Counted from the first letter of the stretch, positions 36,089-45,136 are shown. The stretch is DNA of 64,000 bases from Lysobacter sp036697405 (GCF_036697405.1 NZ_JBAHWA010000001.1:1054001-1118000), one strand, 5' to 3'. The notes: generated by a model from the letters alone, not told the origin. Numbers and translations are program-made.

Positions 36089-36775
36089 TTACTTGGTGCT
36101 GATCAGCTTGATTTCGAACTGCACCGCCACGTTCGGCGGGAACGGCGTGCGCGGGTCGGCGCCGTAGGCGGCGGCCGGCGGCAGGGTCACTTCCCACTTC
36201 GAACCGGTCGGCATCTGCAGCAGCACTTCGCGCATCGCCGCCATCTCGATCTCGCTGACCTTGATGGCCGGGATCGCCTGCGGCGGACGCGCCTGCGCCG
36301 GACGCTCGCCCCAAGCGTAGGGGCCGGCGACTTCCAGCTGCACGGTGTTGGTCTGGGTCGGCTTGGCGCCGGTGCCGACTTCGATCACGCGGTACTGCAC
36401 GCCGCTGGGCAGGGTCTTGACGCCGGCCTTGGCCTTGTTCTGGGCCAGGTAGGTGTCGCTCTTGGTCTTGTTCTCGGCGGCGGCCTTTTCCCACTCGGCC
36501 TTGGCCTTGGCCTGCTGGCGCTGCTGCATGTTCTGCACGGCGGTGCGCAGCTGGTCGACCGCGACGGCCGGCTGCTTCTTGCCGTAGCCGTCCTGCAGGC
36601 CCTTGATGATGGTGTTCACATCGACCTGTTCGCCGCTTTCGATGGCGTTGCGGCCCAGGTCGTAGCCCAGCGCGTAGCTCAGCTTGCCTTTCTCGGACGA
36701 AGTGTCCTGCGCGACGGCGTTGCCGGCGGTCAGAGCCAGGGCCGCGACGGCGGCAGCAATCAAACGCAACTTCAT
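36089..36775 (-). CDS. Exported FKBP-type peptidyl-prolyl isomerase (Mip/FkpA-like)
   Basis: 228 residues. A signal peptide (KLRLIAAAVAALALTAGNAVAQ) exports it to the periplasm. An N-terminal helical dimerisation region like Mip/FkpA (about 25-115: KLSYALGYDLGRNAIESGEQ) precedes an FKBP domain with LPSGVQYRVIEVGTGAKPT and LPPAAAYGADPRTPFPPNVA. The usual flap GKVFDSSYxRG is missing: the central part reads VEVAGPYAWGERPAQARPPQ, so isomerase activity may be reduced or the role may be chaperone. The start is supported by CGGAG upstream; a longer frame is not. Confidence 0.88.
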   Translation of the reverse strand: MKLRLIAAAVAALALTAGNAVAQDTSSEKGKLSYALGYDLGRNAIESGEQVDVNTIIKGLQDGYGKKQPAVAVDQLRTAVQNMQQRQQAKAKAEWEKAAAENKTKSDTYLAQNKAKAGVKTLPSGVQYRVIEVGTGAKPTQTNTVQLEVAGPYAWGERPAQARPPQAIPAIKVSEIEMAAMREVLLQMPTGSKWEVTLPPAAAYGADPRTPFPPNVAVQFEIKLISTK

Positions 36776-36976
36776 TCGTTGGAATCTCCGGTAATGACAC
36801 GGGGCGGATGAGACCGCCCCGATAGAAAGGCCCATCGGGTCGTAAGCCCCCGGATGGACGGGGTAGGATAGCGGCCGCAAGGCTTAACCGCCACTGACAT
36901 CCCGGGCTCTGACCCCGCGGACGCGCCGGAGTTCCTTTCGGGCAGCCGCGCCCCCTCCCTGCAGACACCTATTCAT

Positions 36977-37759
36977 ATGTCCTCATCGCCCCTGCTGACC
37001 ACCGATCGCGGCGCCGTCCGCGTGATCGCCGTCGACCGCCCCGACAAGCTGAACGCCCTGAATGCCCAGACCCTGGACGCGCTGTACCAGGCTTTCGAGG
37101 CCGCCGCCGCCGACCCGGCGGTGCGCTGCGTGGTCCTGACCGGCAGCGGCCCCAAGGCCTTCGTGGCGGGCGCCGACATCGCGGAAATGAACGGCCTGAC
37201 CCCAGTCCAGGGCCGCGATTTCTCGCTGCGCGGGCAGAAACTGATGCGCCGGATCGAGAAGATGCCCAAGCCGGTGATCGCGATGGTCAACGGTTTCGCC
37301 CTCGGCGGCGGCCTGGAACTGGCCATGGGCTGCCACCTGCGCATCGCCGCCGACACGGCCAAGCTGGGCCAGCCGGAGATCAACCTCGGCCTGATCCCCG
37401 GTTTCGGCGGCACCCAGCGCCTGCTGCGCCTGGCCGGCCGCGCCGCGACCCTGGAGCTGTGCCTGGTCGGCACGCCGATCGACGCCGAACGCGCGCGCCA
37501 GCTGGGCATCGTCAATCGCGTGGTGCCCGCGGCCGAACTCGAAACCGAGACCTTCAAGCTGGCCGAGCAACTGGCTACGGCCGCGCCGCTGGCGCTGCGC
37601 GGCGTGCTGGACTGCGTCGCGGTCGGCGGCGAATGCGGCATCGAGGAAGGCCTGGAGTACGAAACCGCGCAATTCGGCCTGATGTTCGCCACCGACGACA
37701 TGCGCGAAGGCACCGGCGCCTTCCTGGAACGCCGCAAGCCGGTGTTCTCCGGCACGTGA
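36977..37759 (+). CDS. Enoyl-CoA hydratase
   Basis: 260 residues with full crotonase signatures: AFVAGADIAEM (CoA and oxyanion), NGFALGGGLELAMGCHLRIA with the first catalytic glutamate, and PEINLGLIPGFGGTQRLLRL with the second. Unlike the crotonase at 33 kb, both glutamates are present, so true hydration of trans-2-enoyl-CoA is likely. First gene of a three-gene unit coupled by GTGA overlaps with a Cys-rich protein and nth. Confidence 0.93.
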   Translation: MSSSPLLTTDRGAVRVIAVDRPDKLNALNAQTLDALYQAFEAAAADPAVRCVVLTGSGPKAFVAGADIAEMNGLTPVQGRDFSLRGQKLMRRIEKMPKPVIAMVNGFALGGGLELAMGCHLRIAADTAKLGQPEINLGLIPGFGGTQRLLRLAGRAATLELCLVGTPIDAERARQLGIVNRVVPAAELETETFKLAEQLATAAPLALRGVLDCVAVGGECGIEEGLEYETAQFGLMFATDDMREGTGAFLERRKPVFSGT

Positions 37760-38172
37760 GCGAGGCGGCGTCCTGCCGTTGCGGCTGCGCGCGCGCCGAC
37801 GGCGCGGCGACGCACGCGATCGTGGCCGCGCTGGCCGTGGACGATCTCGATCGCGCGCTGACGCTGGGCCTGCTCGAGGCCCCGGCCTGCACCGCCTGCA
37901 CGCCGGCATGCACGGCACTGCTGATCGACGCACGCGAAGCGCGCAGCAAGGCGCTGGCCGCACGCGCACGCTACCGCGCGCGCAATGCGCGTCTTGCGCA
38001 GCGCGCTCAGGAACGTGCTGCGCAACGCGCGGTCGCGCGCGCGCCTGAAGTCGCGACGCTCGACAAGGCCACCGTCGCGCCGGCCGCAGCACCGCGACCG
38101 GCGTTGCCGTCCGCGGCCGCGGCCGCGCTGGCACGTGCCAAGGCCAAAGCCGCGGAGCGCAGCAAGCCGTGA
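37756..38172 (+). CDS. Small Cys/Ala-rich protein between crotonase and nth
   Basis: 138 residues from a GTG overlapping the crotonase stop (GTGA); its own TGA overlaps the nth GTG in the same way. The N-terminus has SCRCGC and, 40 residues on, CTACTPAC, a spacing that could bind zinc or an Fe-S cluster. From about residue 55 it is an extended, basic Ala/Arg coiled-coil-like helix, ending in a low-complexity Ala/Pro tail. The tight double coupling argues that it is really translated. No family recognised. The positive tail and position before a DNA glycosylase would suit nucleic-acid binding, but that is guesswork. Confidence 0.7.
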   Translation: MSEAASCRCGCARADGAATHAIVAALAVDDLDRALTLGLLEAPACTACTPACTALLIDAREARSKALAARARYRARNARLAQRAQERAAQRAVARAPEVATLDKATVAPAAAPRPALPSAAAAALARAKAKAAERSKP

Positions 38173-38963
38173 GTCCAACCGCTAAGAAAACCACGGCCGT
38201 CGCCAAGCGTCGCGCCAGCCCGGCGAAAACCGCGGCCGCCAAACCCTCGGCGGCGCCCAAGCCCAAGCCCGCCAAGAGCGCCGCCAAGCCCAAGCGCGCC
38301 GCCCGCATGAGCCCGGCCGAAGCCGAGGAGATGTTCGCCCGCCTCAAGGCGCTGAACCCCAAGCCGGTCACCGAGCTCGAATACAGCTCGCCCTACGAGC
38401 TGCTGGTCGCGGTCGCCCTGTCGGCCCAGGCCACCGATGTCGGCGTCAACAAGGCCACCCGCAAGCTGTTCCCGGTCGCCAACACGCCGCAGGCGATCGC
38501 CGCGCTCGGGGTCGAGGGGCTCAAGCCCTACATCGCCACGATCGGGCTCTACAACACCAAGGCCGCCAACGTGGTCGCGCTGTCGCAGCGCCTGCTGGCC
38601 GAGCACGGCGGCGAGGTCCCGCGCGAGCGCGCCGCGCTCGAGGCCCTGCCCGGGGTCGGCCGCAAGACCGCCAACGTGGTGCTCAACACCGCCTTCGGCG
38701 AGCCGACCATGGCCGTCGACACCCACATCTTCCGGGTCGCCAACCGCACCGGCCTGGCGCCCGGCAAGACCGTGCGCGCGGTCGAGGACGGCCTGCTCAA
38801 GAGCGTCCCCCCGGACTATCTGCACGACGCCCACCACTGGCTGATCCTGCACGGACGTTACGTCTGCAAGGCACGAAAACCGGACTGCCCGCACTGCGCG
38901 ATCCGCGACATCTGCCGCTATCCGGACAAGACCCCGGGCGAGCCGGAGCCCGTCGCCGCTTGA
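38169..38963 (+). CDS. nth: Endonuclease III
   Basis: 264 residues, base-excision-repair DNA glycosylase/AP lyase for oxidised pyrimidines. The helix-hairpin-helix LPGVGRKTANVV has catalytic Lys166 and the following VDTHIFR has Asp184. The [4Fe-4S] ligands are Cys233, 240, 243 and 249 (C-x6-C-x2-C-x5-C). The first 46 residues are an unusual Lys/Ala/Pro-rich extension absent from the E. coli enzyme. Methionine 47 (MSPAEAEEMFARLKALNPKP) would give the standard length, so the true start is uncertain; GTG 38169 is favoured by the GTGA overlap. Confidence 0.95.
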   Translation: MSPTAKKTTAVAKRRASPAKTAAAKPSAAPKPKPAKSAAKPKRAARMSPAEAEEMFARLKALNPKPVTELEYSSPYELLVAVALSAQATDVGVNKATRKLFPVANTPQAIAALGVEGLKPYIATIGLYNTKAANVVALSQRLLAEHGGEVPRERAALEALPGVGRKTANVVLNTAFGEPTMAVDTHIFRVANRTGLAPGKTVRAVEDGLLKSVPPDYLHDAHHWLILHGRYVCKARKPDCPHCAIRDICRYPDKTPGEPEPVAA

Positions 38964-39032
38964 TTTGCGGGGCTTGGCGGGAGCGCCTCCACGACCGTCA
39001 TGGATCGGTCACAGCAGCGAAATAAGTCAGTC

Positions 39033-39054
39033 CTGTCATATTTACGCAACTTTC
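39033..39054 (+). promoter_or_regulatory. Candidate Pho box (partial) upstream of the OprP-like porin
   Basis: CTGTCAT at 39033-39039 matches a Pho-box half-site exactly, followed by ATTT and a weak second repeat ACGCAAC. It is 59 bp before the porin ATG. The context (pst genes downstream) supports PhoB control, but only one half-site is strong. Confidence 0.45.
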
Positions 39055-39098
39055 ACACCCTAGCCTGCGCGGCATCCAACCACGCCCTAGGGCCCGCC

Positions 39099-40322
39099 AT
39101 GAAACTCTCCCGCAGCACCCTGTCCGTCGCGCTGCTCGCCGCGCTCGTCGCTCCGGCCGCGCACGCCGAAGTCGCCCTCGACGTCATCGGTAACTCCGAA
39201 GTGAGCTTCGAAGGCTTGCTCCAGGCCGACTACTACAGCTACGGCAACGACCTGAAGAACCTCAACGTCGACGCCCCGGACGGCTCCGATTCGGACAACG
39301 AACTGCGCCGCGCCGAGCTGGTGCTGAAGGGCAAGGGCCCGGGCAACTTCGAGTGGGTGCTGGGCTACGACGCCAAGGACGACAAGTTCCTCGACGCCAA
39401 CGTCAAGTACAAGTTCGGCAACAACGCCAACCACTTCATCCAGGTCGGCCAGTTCAAGCAACCCAACAGCCTGGAAGAGCTGTCCTCGACGAAGAACAAC
39501 GATTTCGTCGCCAAGGGCTCGATCACCAACACCTTCGGCATCGCCCGCCGCGTCGGTGTCGGCTACTACTACGGCGACGTCAACTGGGGCGTCAACGCCA
39601 CCTACTTCAGCCGCGAGCTGACCCGCAACCGCAAGCACGGCAACGGCTTCGGCCTGCGCGGCACCTGGGCGCCGATCCTCGACGCCGGCAACATCCTGCA
39701 CTTCGGCCTGTCGCACGTCGATTACGACGCCGACCTGGGCGGCACCGCGGCCCTGAACACCGGCGACACGGTTTCGTTCAGCGCCCGTCCGCTGGCCGAC
39801 ATCTCGCAGACCCTGGTCAGCACCGGCAGCATCACCCGCTCCGACCGCGTCGCCACCACTGGCTTCGAAGGCCTGTGGGTGCGCGGCCCGTTCAAGCTGC
39901 AGGGCGAGTACATGAAGACCAGCGTCAAGCGCTACGGCGTGGCGCCGGACCTGGACTTCGACGGCGGCTACATCAGCGGCCTGTGGAACATCACCGGCGA
40001 AACCTGGACCTACAAGTCCGGCACCCCGGTCACCGGCCTGCCGGACAACCCCGCCGCCGGCATGTGGCAGCTCGGCCTGCGCTACGACACGATCGACCTC
40101 AACGACGGCAGCGGCAACGTCACCACCGGCGCCACCACCGGCGTGCTGGGCGGCGAGCAGGACGCCTGGACCCTGGGCGTGAACTGGTACTGGCGTTCGA
40201 ACTTCAAGTTCATGCTGAACTACGTCAAGGTCGACAGCAGCAAGTGGGTCGGCGGCACCACCCGTCGCTACGTCGACGACAACCCGAACATCACCGAAGT
40301 GCGCATGCAGTTCTACTGGTAA
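39099..40322 (+). CDS. OprP/OprO-type phosphate-selective porin
   Basis: 407 residues. Signal peptide to about 23 (LVAPAAHAE). A 16-stranded porin pattern: alternating strands and acidic N-terminal segment FEGLLQADYYSYGNDLKNLN, family segment LRRAELVLKGKGPGNFEWVL, GQFKQPNSLEELSSTKNNDF (the OprP-type constriction loop), ending VRMQFYW with the terminal aromatic needed for BAM insertion. Located directly before pstS, so high-affinity phosphate uptake across the outer membrane is likely. The upstream ATG at 39000 is not used because the signal peptide begins at 39099. Confidence 0.9.
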   Translation: MKLSRSTLSVALLAALVAPAAHAEVALDVIGNSEVSFEGLLQADYYSYGNDLKNLNVDAPDGSDSDNELRRAELVLKGKGPGNFEWVLGYDAKDDKFLDANVKYKFGNNANHFIQVGQFKQPNSLEELSSTKNNDFVAKGSITNTFGIARRVGVGYYYGDVNWGVNATYFSRELTRNRKHGNGFGLRGTWAPILDAGNILHFGLSHVDYDADLGGTAALNTGDTVSFSARPLADISQTLVSTGSITRSDRVATTGFEGLWVRGPFKLQGEYMKTSVKRYGVAPDLDFDGGYISGLWNITGETWTYKSGTPVTGLPDNPAAGMWQLGLRYDTIDLNDGSGNVTTGATTGVLGGEQDAWTLGVNWYWRSNFKFMLNYVKVDSSKWVGGTTRRYVDDNPNITEVRMQFYW

Positions 40323-40462
40323 GCCCTTACCGGTAAGTCAGGTCTCTCTCTCCCCCACTGGCTGTACGTTCGCAAATCGCCTCGGGGCGCGGCCTACGCC
40401 GCGCCCCTTTTTGCGTCCGCATTGCGGCCGCGCCCGGGCGCCGCGTGTCAGCCACATGTCGG

Positions 40463-40513
40463 ATGTCACCGACCTGTCACATAGCCGACCCGCGGCTGTC
40501 ATCGAACCGTTAT
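40463..40513 (+). promoter_or_regulatory. Two Pho boxes upstream of pstS1
   Basis: Box 1 at 40463-40480: ATGTCAC-CGAC-CTGTCAC. Box 2 at 40496-40513: CTGTCAT-CGAA-CCGTTAT. Both have two 7-bp repeats separated by 4 bp, the PhoB layout. They lie 53-103 bp before the pstS1 GTG and are in helical register (33 bp apart). This is strong sequence support for PhoB activation in phosphate starvation. Confidence 0.8.
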
Positions 40514-40565
40514 GAAATGCGCCCCAAGCGGGTCAATGCCCGTCGTCTCTCTTCAGGAGCCTTCC

Positions 40566-41585
40566 GTGTTCAAGTCCATCCGCTTCCGCCTGGCCGCACT
40601 CGCCCTCGCGACTGCGTTCGTCGCCAACGCTCAGGCCGCCGACGTCACCGGCGCCGGTGCGTCCTTCGTCTACCCCATCATGTCCAAGTGGTCGGCCGAC
40701 TACGCCAAGGCCACCCAGAAGAAGGTCAACTACCAGTCGATCGGCTCCGGCGGCGGCATCGCCCAGATCAAGGCCGCCACCGTGGACTTCGGTTCTTCCG
40801 ACGCCCCCTTGAAGCCCGATGAGCTGGCCAAGTTCGGCCTGGCCCAGTTCCCGTCGGTGATCGGCGGCGTGGTGCCGGTGATCAACGTGCCGGGCGTGGC
40901 CTCGGGCGCGCTCAAGCTCGACGGCGACACCCTGGCCAAGATCTTCCTCGGCAAGATCACCATGTGGAACGACCCGGCCGTCGTCGCCCTCAACGGCGGC
41001 GTGCAGCTGCCGGCCAAGAAGATCACCGTCGTGCATCGTTCGGACGGTTCGGGCACCACCTTCAACTTCGTCAACTACCTGTCCAAGGTCAGCGCCGAGT
41101 GGAAGAGCACGGTCGGCGAAGGCACCGCGGTCAAGTGGCCGGTCGGCATCGGCGGCAAGGGCAACGAAGGCGTGGCCGCCTACGTCAAGCAGATCCAGGG
41201 CGGCATCGGCTACGTCGAGCTGTCCTACGCGCTGCAGAACAAGATGGCCTATTCGCGCCTGAAGAACGCCGCCGGCAACTACGTGCTGCCCAGCGACGAG
41301 ACCTTCCAGGCCGCCGCCGCCAGCGCCGACTGGGCCGGCGCCAAGGACTTCTACCTGGTGATGACCAATGCGCCGGGCGAGAAGTCCTGGCCGATCACCG
41401 CGACCAACTTCATCCTGATGTACAAGCAGCCCAAGAACGCCGCCGGCGCCAAGAACGCCAAGGAATTCTTCCGCTGGGCCTACGCCAACGGCGACGCCCA
41501 GGCCAAGGCCCTGGACTACGTGCCGCTGCCGGACGCGCTGGTCAAGCAGATCGAGGCCTACTGGTCTGCGAACATGAACTACTGA
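40566..41585 (+). CDS. pstS: Phosphate-binding protein PstS (first copy)
   Basis: 339 residues from GTG with CAGGAG upstream. Soluble periplasmic binding protein: signal peptide to about 22 (VANAQAADV). Phosphate-site segments are VTGAGASFVYPIMSKW, SIGSGGGIAQIKA, VDFGSSDAPL and the P-loop-like HRSDGSGTTFNFVNYLSKVS. It delivers phosphate to PstCAB. Paralogue of the next gene; unlike it, no lipobox is present, so this copy should be free in the periplasm. Preceded by two Pho boxes and followed by a hairpin, so it may be made separately and abundantly. Confidence 0.95.
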   Translation: MFKSIRFRLAALALATAFVANAQAADVTGAGASFVYPIMSKWSADYAKATQKKVNYQSIGSGGGIAQIKAATVDFGSSDAPLKPDELAKFGLAQFPSVIGGVVPVINVPGVASGALKLDGDTLAKIFLGKITMWNDPAVVALNGGVQLPAKKITVVHRSDGSGTTFNFVNYLSKVSAEWKSTVGEGTAVKWPVGIGGKGNEGVAAYVKQIQGGIGYVELSYALQNKMAYSRLKNAAGNYVLPSDETFQAAAASADWAGAKDFYLVMTNAPGEKSWPITATNFILMYKQPKNAAGAKNAKEFFRWAYANGDAQAKALDYVPLPDALVKQIEAYWSANMNY

Positions 41586-41609
41586 TCCTTCCGAGGATCG
41601 GGTCGCAAG

Positions 41610-41631
41610 GAACGGGCCTTCGGGCCCGTTC
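41610..41631 (+). terminator. Hairpin after pstS1
   Basis: GAACGGGCC-TTCG-GGCCCGTTC is a perfect stem 25 bp after the stop, with no T-run. It could end or attenuate transcription between the two pstS copies. The 200 bp after it hold no gene. Confidence 0.65.
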
Positions 41632-41835
41632 TGCGTTTGGGGCTGGAGAACTCTTCGCTGGGCGGCCCTCACCCCCCTCTCAGCCTTGCACACCCTTCAG
41701 GCGCCGCAGGCGGGAGGGGGCTCCATACGCAGAGCTTTTTGACGCCGCCGTCACCGCCCTCCGGTACCCCGCCCCACGCCCCCAGCCCCACGGCTACGGC
41801 CTTTCAGCCTTTCACTACAAATTCGTTACCGAACG

Positions 41836-41853
41836 ATGTCATAGCGCTGTAAC
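41836..41853 (+). promoter_or_regulatory. Pho box upstream of pstS2
   Basis: ATGTCAT-AGCG-CTGTAAC has both 7-bp repeats and the 4-bp spacer, 65 bp before the pstS2 ATG. A further repeat-like GTTACCG lies one turn upstream. It implies the second pstS has its own PhoB promoter. Confidence 0.78.
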
Positions 41854-41917
41854 AAAAAGATCATCAAATGGCGCAGCCCCGCCGGCGAATCTCGTCGGCA
41901 CCCTCATGGAGTTGCGC

Positions 41918-43009
41918 ATGAAATCCTCGCCGGCCCGTATCGCCGTCCTGTCCCTCGCCCTGACGCTGGCCGTGGCCGCGTGCAAGCCCGGCGCCGACGC
42001 CCCCAAGGCGGCCGCCGACGGCGCCGCCGCGACCTCCGCCGTTCCGGCCGGAGACAAGAGCACGGCGCTGATCACCGGCGCCGGCGCGACCTTCATCTAT
42101 CCGCTGCTGTCGAAGTGGTCGGACGACTACAACAAGGCCACCGGTGCCAAGGTCAATTACCAGTCGATCGGCTCCGGCGGCGGCATCGCCCAGATCAAGG
42201 CCGGTACGGTGGACTTCGGTTCGTCCGACAAGCCGCTGACGACCGAGGAACTCGCGGCGGCCGGCCTGGGCCAGTTCCCCTCGGCGATCGGCGGCGTGGT
42301 GCCGGTGGTCAACGTCGAGGGCATCGAAGCCGGCAAGCTGCGCCTGACCGGCGCGCTGCTGGCCGAGATCTTCCTCGGCAACGTCAAAGTCTGGAACGAC
42401 CCGGCGATCGCCGCGCTCAATCCGGGCACCGCCCTGCCGGCGACCAAGATCAACATCGTCCACCGCTCCGATGGTTCGGGCACCACCTTCAACTTCGTCA
42501 ACTACTTGTCCAAGGTCAGCCCGGCCTGGAAGAGCAAGGTCGGCGAAGGCACCTCGGTGCAGTGGCCGGGCGGCGTCGGCGGCAAGGGCAACGAAGGCGT
42601 GGCCTCGTACGTCAAGCAGATCAAGGGCTCGATCGGCTACGTCGAACTGTCCTACGCGCTGCAGAACAAGATGGGCTACGCCCAACTGCAGAACGCGGCC
42701 GGCAACTTCGTCGCGCCCAGCGCGGAATCCTTCCAGGCCGCCGCCGCCAGCGCCGACTGGGCCGGCGCCAAGGATTTCAACCTGGTGATCACCAACGCCG
42801 CCGGCGCCCAGGCCTGGCCGATCACCGCGACCAATTTCATCCTGATGTACAAGCAGCCCAAGGACGCCAAGCGCAGCGCCGACACGCTGGCGTTCTTCAA
42901 GTGGGCGTTCGAGAACGGCCAGGCCCAGGCCGCCTCGCTGGACTACGTGCCGCTGCCGCCGGAGCTGGTCAAGCAGGTCGAGGCCTACTGGGCGGCGGAG
43001 TTCAAGTGA
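41918..43009 (+). CDS. pstS: Phosphate-binding lipoprotein PstS (second copy)
   Basis: 363 residues from ATG 41918 (GGAG upstream). The N-terminus is a lipoprotein signal with lipobox VAAC at about 19-22, then an Ala-rich linker. It shares long identical blocks with the first PstS: VNYQSIGSGGGIAQIKAGTV, HRSDGSGTTFNFVNYLSKVS and KGNEGVASYVKQIKG. So this gene is a diverged tandem duplicate that has gained (or kept) a lipid anchor. It lies directly before pstC and has its own Pho box. Membrane tethering may place it at the transporter while the other copy scavenges. Confidence 0.95.
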   Translation: MKSSPARIAVLSLALTLAVAACKPGADAPKAAADGAAATSAVPAGDKSTALITGAGATFIYPLLSKWSDDYNKATGAKVNYQSIGSGGGIAQIKAGTVDFGSSDKPLTTEELAAAGLGQFPSAIGGVVPVVNVEGIEAGKLRLTGALLAEIFLGNVKVWNDPAIAALNPGTALPATKINIVHRSDGSGTTFNFVNYLSKVSPAWKSKVGEGTSVQWPGGVGGKGNEGVASYVKQIKGSIGYVELSYALQNKMGYAQLQNAAGNFVAPSAESFQAAAASADWAGAKDFNLVITNAAGAQAWPITATNFILMYKQPKDAKRSADTLAFFKWAFENGQAQAASLDYVPLPPELVKQVEAYWAAEFK

Positions 43010-43048
43010 CGCATCGGCCCGCGCGCGCCGCGCGCGGCTTTGCCGATG

Positions 43049-43222
43049 CGTACATCCCCGCGAAAGCGGGGGTGAGCGGATGCGCTTGCGAGCCACTGGC
43101 TCGCGCATCCGCGAACGCCGGGGCGCTATGCGCCCTGGCGGGGGAAACACAGTTCAGCGCCATGCCACCTGAAAACCTTGCAGCGCCCCGCCCTGGATTC
43201 CCGCCTGCGCGGGAATGACGGC
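43049..43222. repeat. Two CCCGC...GCGGG hairpin repeats upstream of pstC
   Basis: TCCCCGCGAAAGCGGGGGTG at about 43052-43071, and GATTCCCGCCTGCGCGGGAA at 43197-43216. Both belong to the common class of short GC palindromes (REP-like) scattered through high-GC proteobacteria. Between them is a further inverted repeat, GCGAGCCACTGGCTCGC. The 288-bp gap has no gene or Pho box. Confidence 0.7.
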
Positions 43223-43297
43223 AAAAGCAACCGACACCGCAGCACCCACAGCACTCGCCGCCACCGCCACACGCGCCCCAACGGACTCCAGATCGCA

Positions 43298-44263
43298 ATG
43301 AACGCGACCGCCCTCCCCGCCGTACCGCTCGCGCGCGACCACGCCGACGCGCGCCACGATCGTCTGTTCCGCTACGTCCTCACCGCCACCGTGATCTTCG
43401 TGCTGGTCGCCCTGGCCGGCGCGGCGCTGTCGATGCTGTGGGGCGGGCGCACCGTACTCGCCAAGGAAGGCATCGATTTCTTCATCACCGCCGAGTGGAA
43501 TCCGGTCGAGGACAAGTACGGCGCGCTGGTGCCGATCTACGGCACCATCGTCACCGCCATGATCGCGATGATCATCGCCGTGCCGGTCAGCTTCGGCATC
43601 GCCTTCTTCCTGACCGAGGTCGCGCCGCGCTGGGCGCGCGGCCCGATCGGCACCGCGATCGAACTGCTGGCCGGCATCCCCTCGATCATCTACGGCATGT
43701 GGGGCCTGTTCGTGCTGGTGCCGGTGATGACCGAGTACGTGACGCCCTGGCTCAACGACCACCTCGGCACCTGGCCGGTGATCGGGCCGTTGTTCCAGGG
43801 CCCGCCGCTGGGCATCGGCATGCTCACCGCCGGCATCGTGCTGGCGATCATGGTGATCCCGTTCATTTCCTCGGTCATGCGCGAAGTGTTCCTGACCGTG
43901 CCGACCCGTCTGAAGGAATCGGCCTACGCGCTGGGCTCGACCAAGTGGGAAGTCAGCTGGGACATCGTCCTGCCCTACACCCGCTCGGCGGTGATCGGCG
44001 GCGTCTTCCTCGGCCTCGGCCGCGCCCTGGGCGAAACCATGGCGGTGGCCTACGTGATCGGCAACAGCGTCAACTTCTCGGTGTCGCTGCTGGAGCCGGG
44101 CACCACCATCGCCGCGGTGATCGCCAACGACTTCGGCGAGGCCACCGAAACCTACCGTTCGGCCCTGCTGCTGCTGGGCTTCGTGCTGTTCATCGTCACC
44201 TTCGTCGTGCTCGCCGCCGCGCGCCTGATGCTGATGCAACTCTCGCGCAAGGAGGGCAACTGA
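43298..44263 (+). CDS. pstC: Phosphate ABC transporter permease PstC
   Basis: 321 residues, six membrane helices with a BPD-type ABC permease domain; the cytoplasmic EAA loop is in RLKESAYALGSTKWEVSWDI. Pairs with PstA. Start ATG 43298 (MNATALPAV); a longer frame runs into the upstream repeats. Its stop overlaps pstA by one base (TGATG). Confidence 0.95.
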   Translation: MNATALPAVPLARDHADARHDRLFRYVLTATVIFVLVALAGAALSMLWGGRTVLAKEGIDFFITAEWNPVEDKYGALVPIYGTIVTAMIAMIIAVPVSFGIAFFLTEVAPRWARGPIGTAIELLAGIPSIIYGMWGLFVLVPVMTEYVTPWLNDHLGTWPVIGPLFQGPPLGIGMLTAGIVLAIMVIPFISSVMREVFLTVPTRLKESAYALGSTKWEVSWDIVLPYTRSAVIGGVFLGLGRALGETMAVAYVIGNSVNFSVSLLEPGTTIAAVIANDFGEATETYRSALLLLGFVLFIVTFVVLAAARLMLMQLSRKEGN

Positions 44264-45136
44264 TGGCCGCCGCCACCGCCAAGGAACTGCGCACCGCCGA
44301 CGGCCTCTACCGGCGCCGCCGGATCGGCAACGCGGTCGCCATCGTCGCCGCCTGCGCCGCCGCCGTGTTCGGCCTGTTCTTCCTGGGCTGGATCCTGTGG
44401 ACCCTGGTCGCCAAGGGCCTGGGCGGCATCAACTGGGCGCTGTTCACCCAGATGACGCCGCCGCCGCAGCAGGAAGGCGGCCTGCTCAACGCCTTCTTCG
44501 GCAGCGCGGTGATGTGCGTGATCGCGCTGCTGATCGGCACCCCGCTGGGCGTCGCCGCCGGCACCTGGCTGGCCGAGTACGGCAACGCGCGCAAGTTCGG
44601 CACCGTGGTGCGCTTCGTCAACGACATCCTGCTGTCGGCGCCGTCCATCGTGCTGGGCCTGTTCGTCTACTCGCTGGTGGTGGCGCAGATGGGCCAGTTC
44701 TCGGCCCTGGCCGGCGCGCTGGCGCTGGCCTTCATCGTGCTGCCGGTGGTGGTGCGCACCACCGACGAGATGCTGCGCCTGGTGCCCAGCCAGATGCGCG
44801 AGGCGGCGCTGTCGCTGGGCGTGCCGCAGTGGAAGGTGATCGTGCAAGTGCTGTACCGCAGCGCCTCGGCCGGCATCGTCACCGGCATCCTGCTGGCGCT
44901 GGCGCGCATTTCCGGCGAAACCGCGCCGCTGCTGTTCACCGCCCTGAGCAACCAGTACTGGAGCATGGACATCTTCCGCGAGATGGCCAGCGTGCCGGTC
45001 ACGATGAACAACTTCGCCAACAATCCCGACGCGAACTGGAACACGATCGCCTGGGCCGGCGCCCTGGTCCTGACCTGCTTCGTCCTCTTCGTCAGCTTGT
45101 TCGCGCGCACCGTGATTCTGCGCAAGCGGATCTCCA

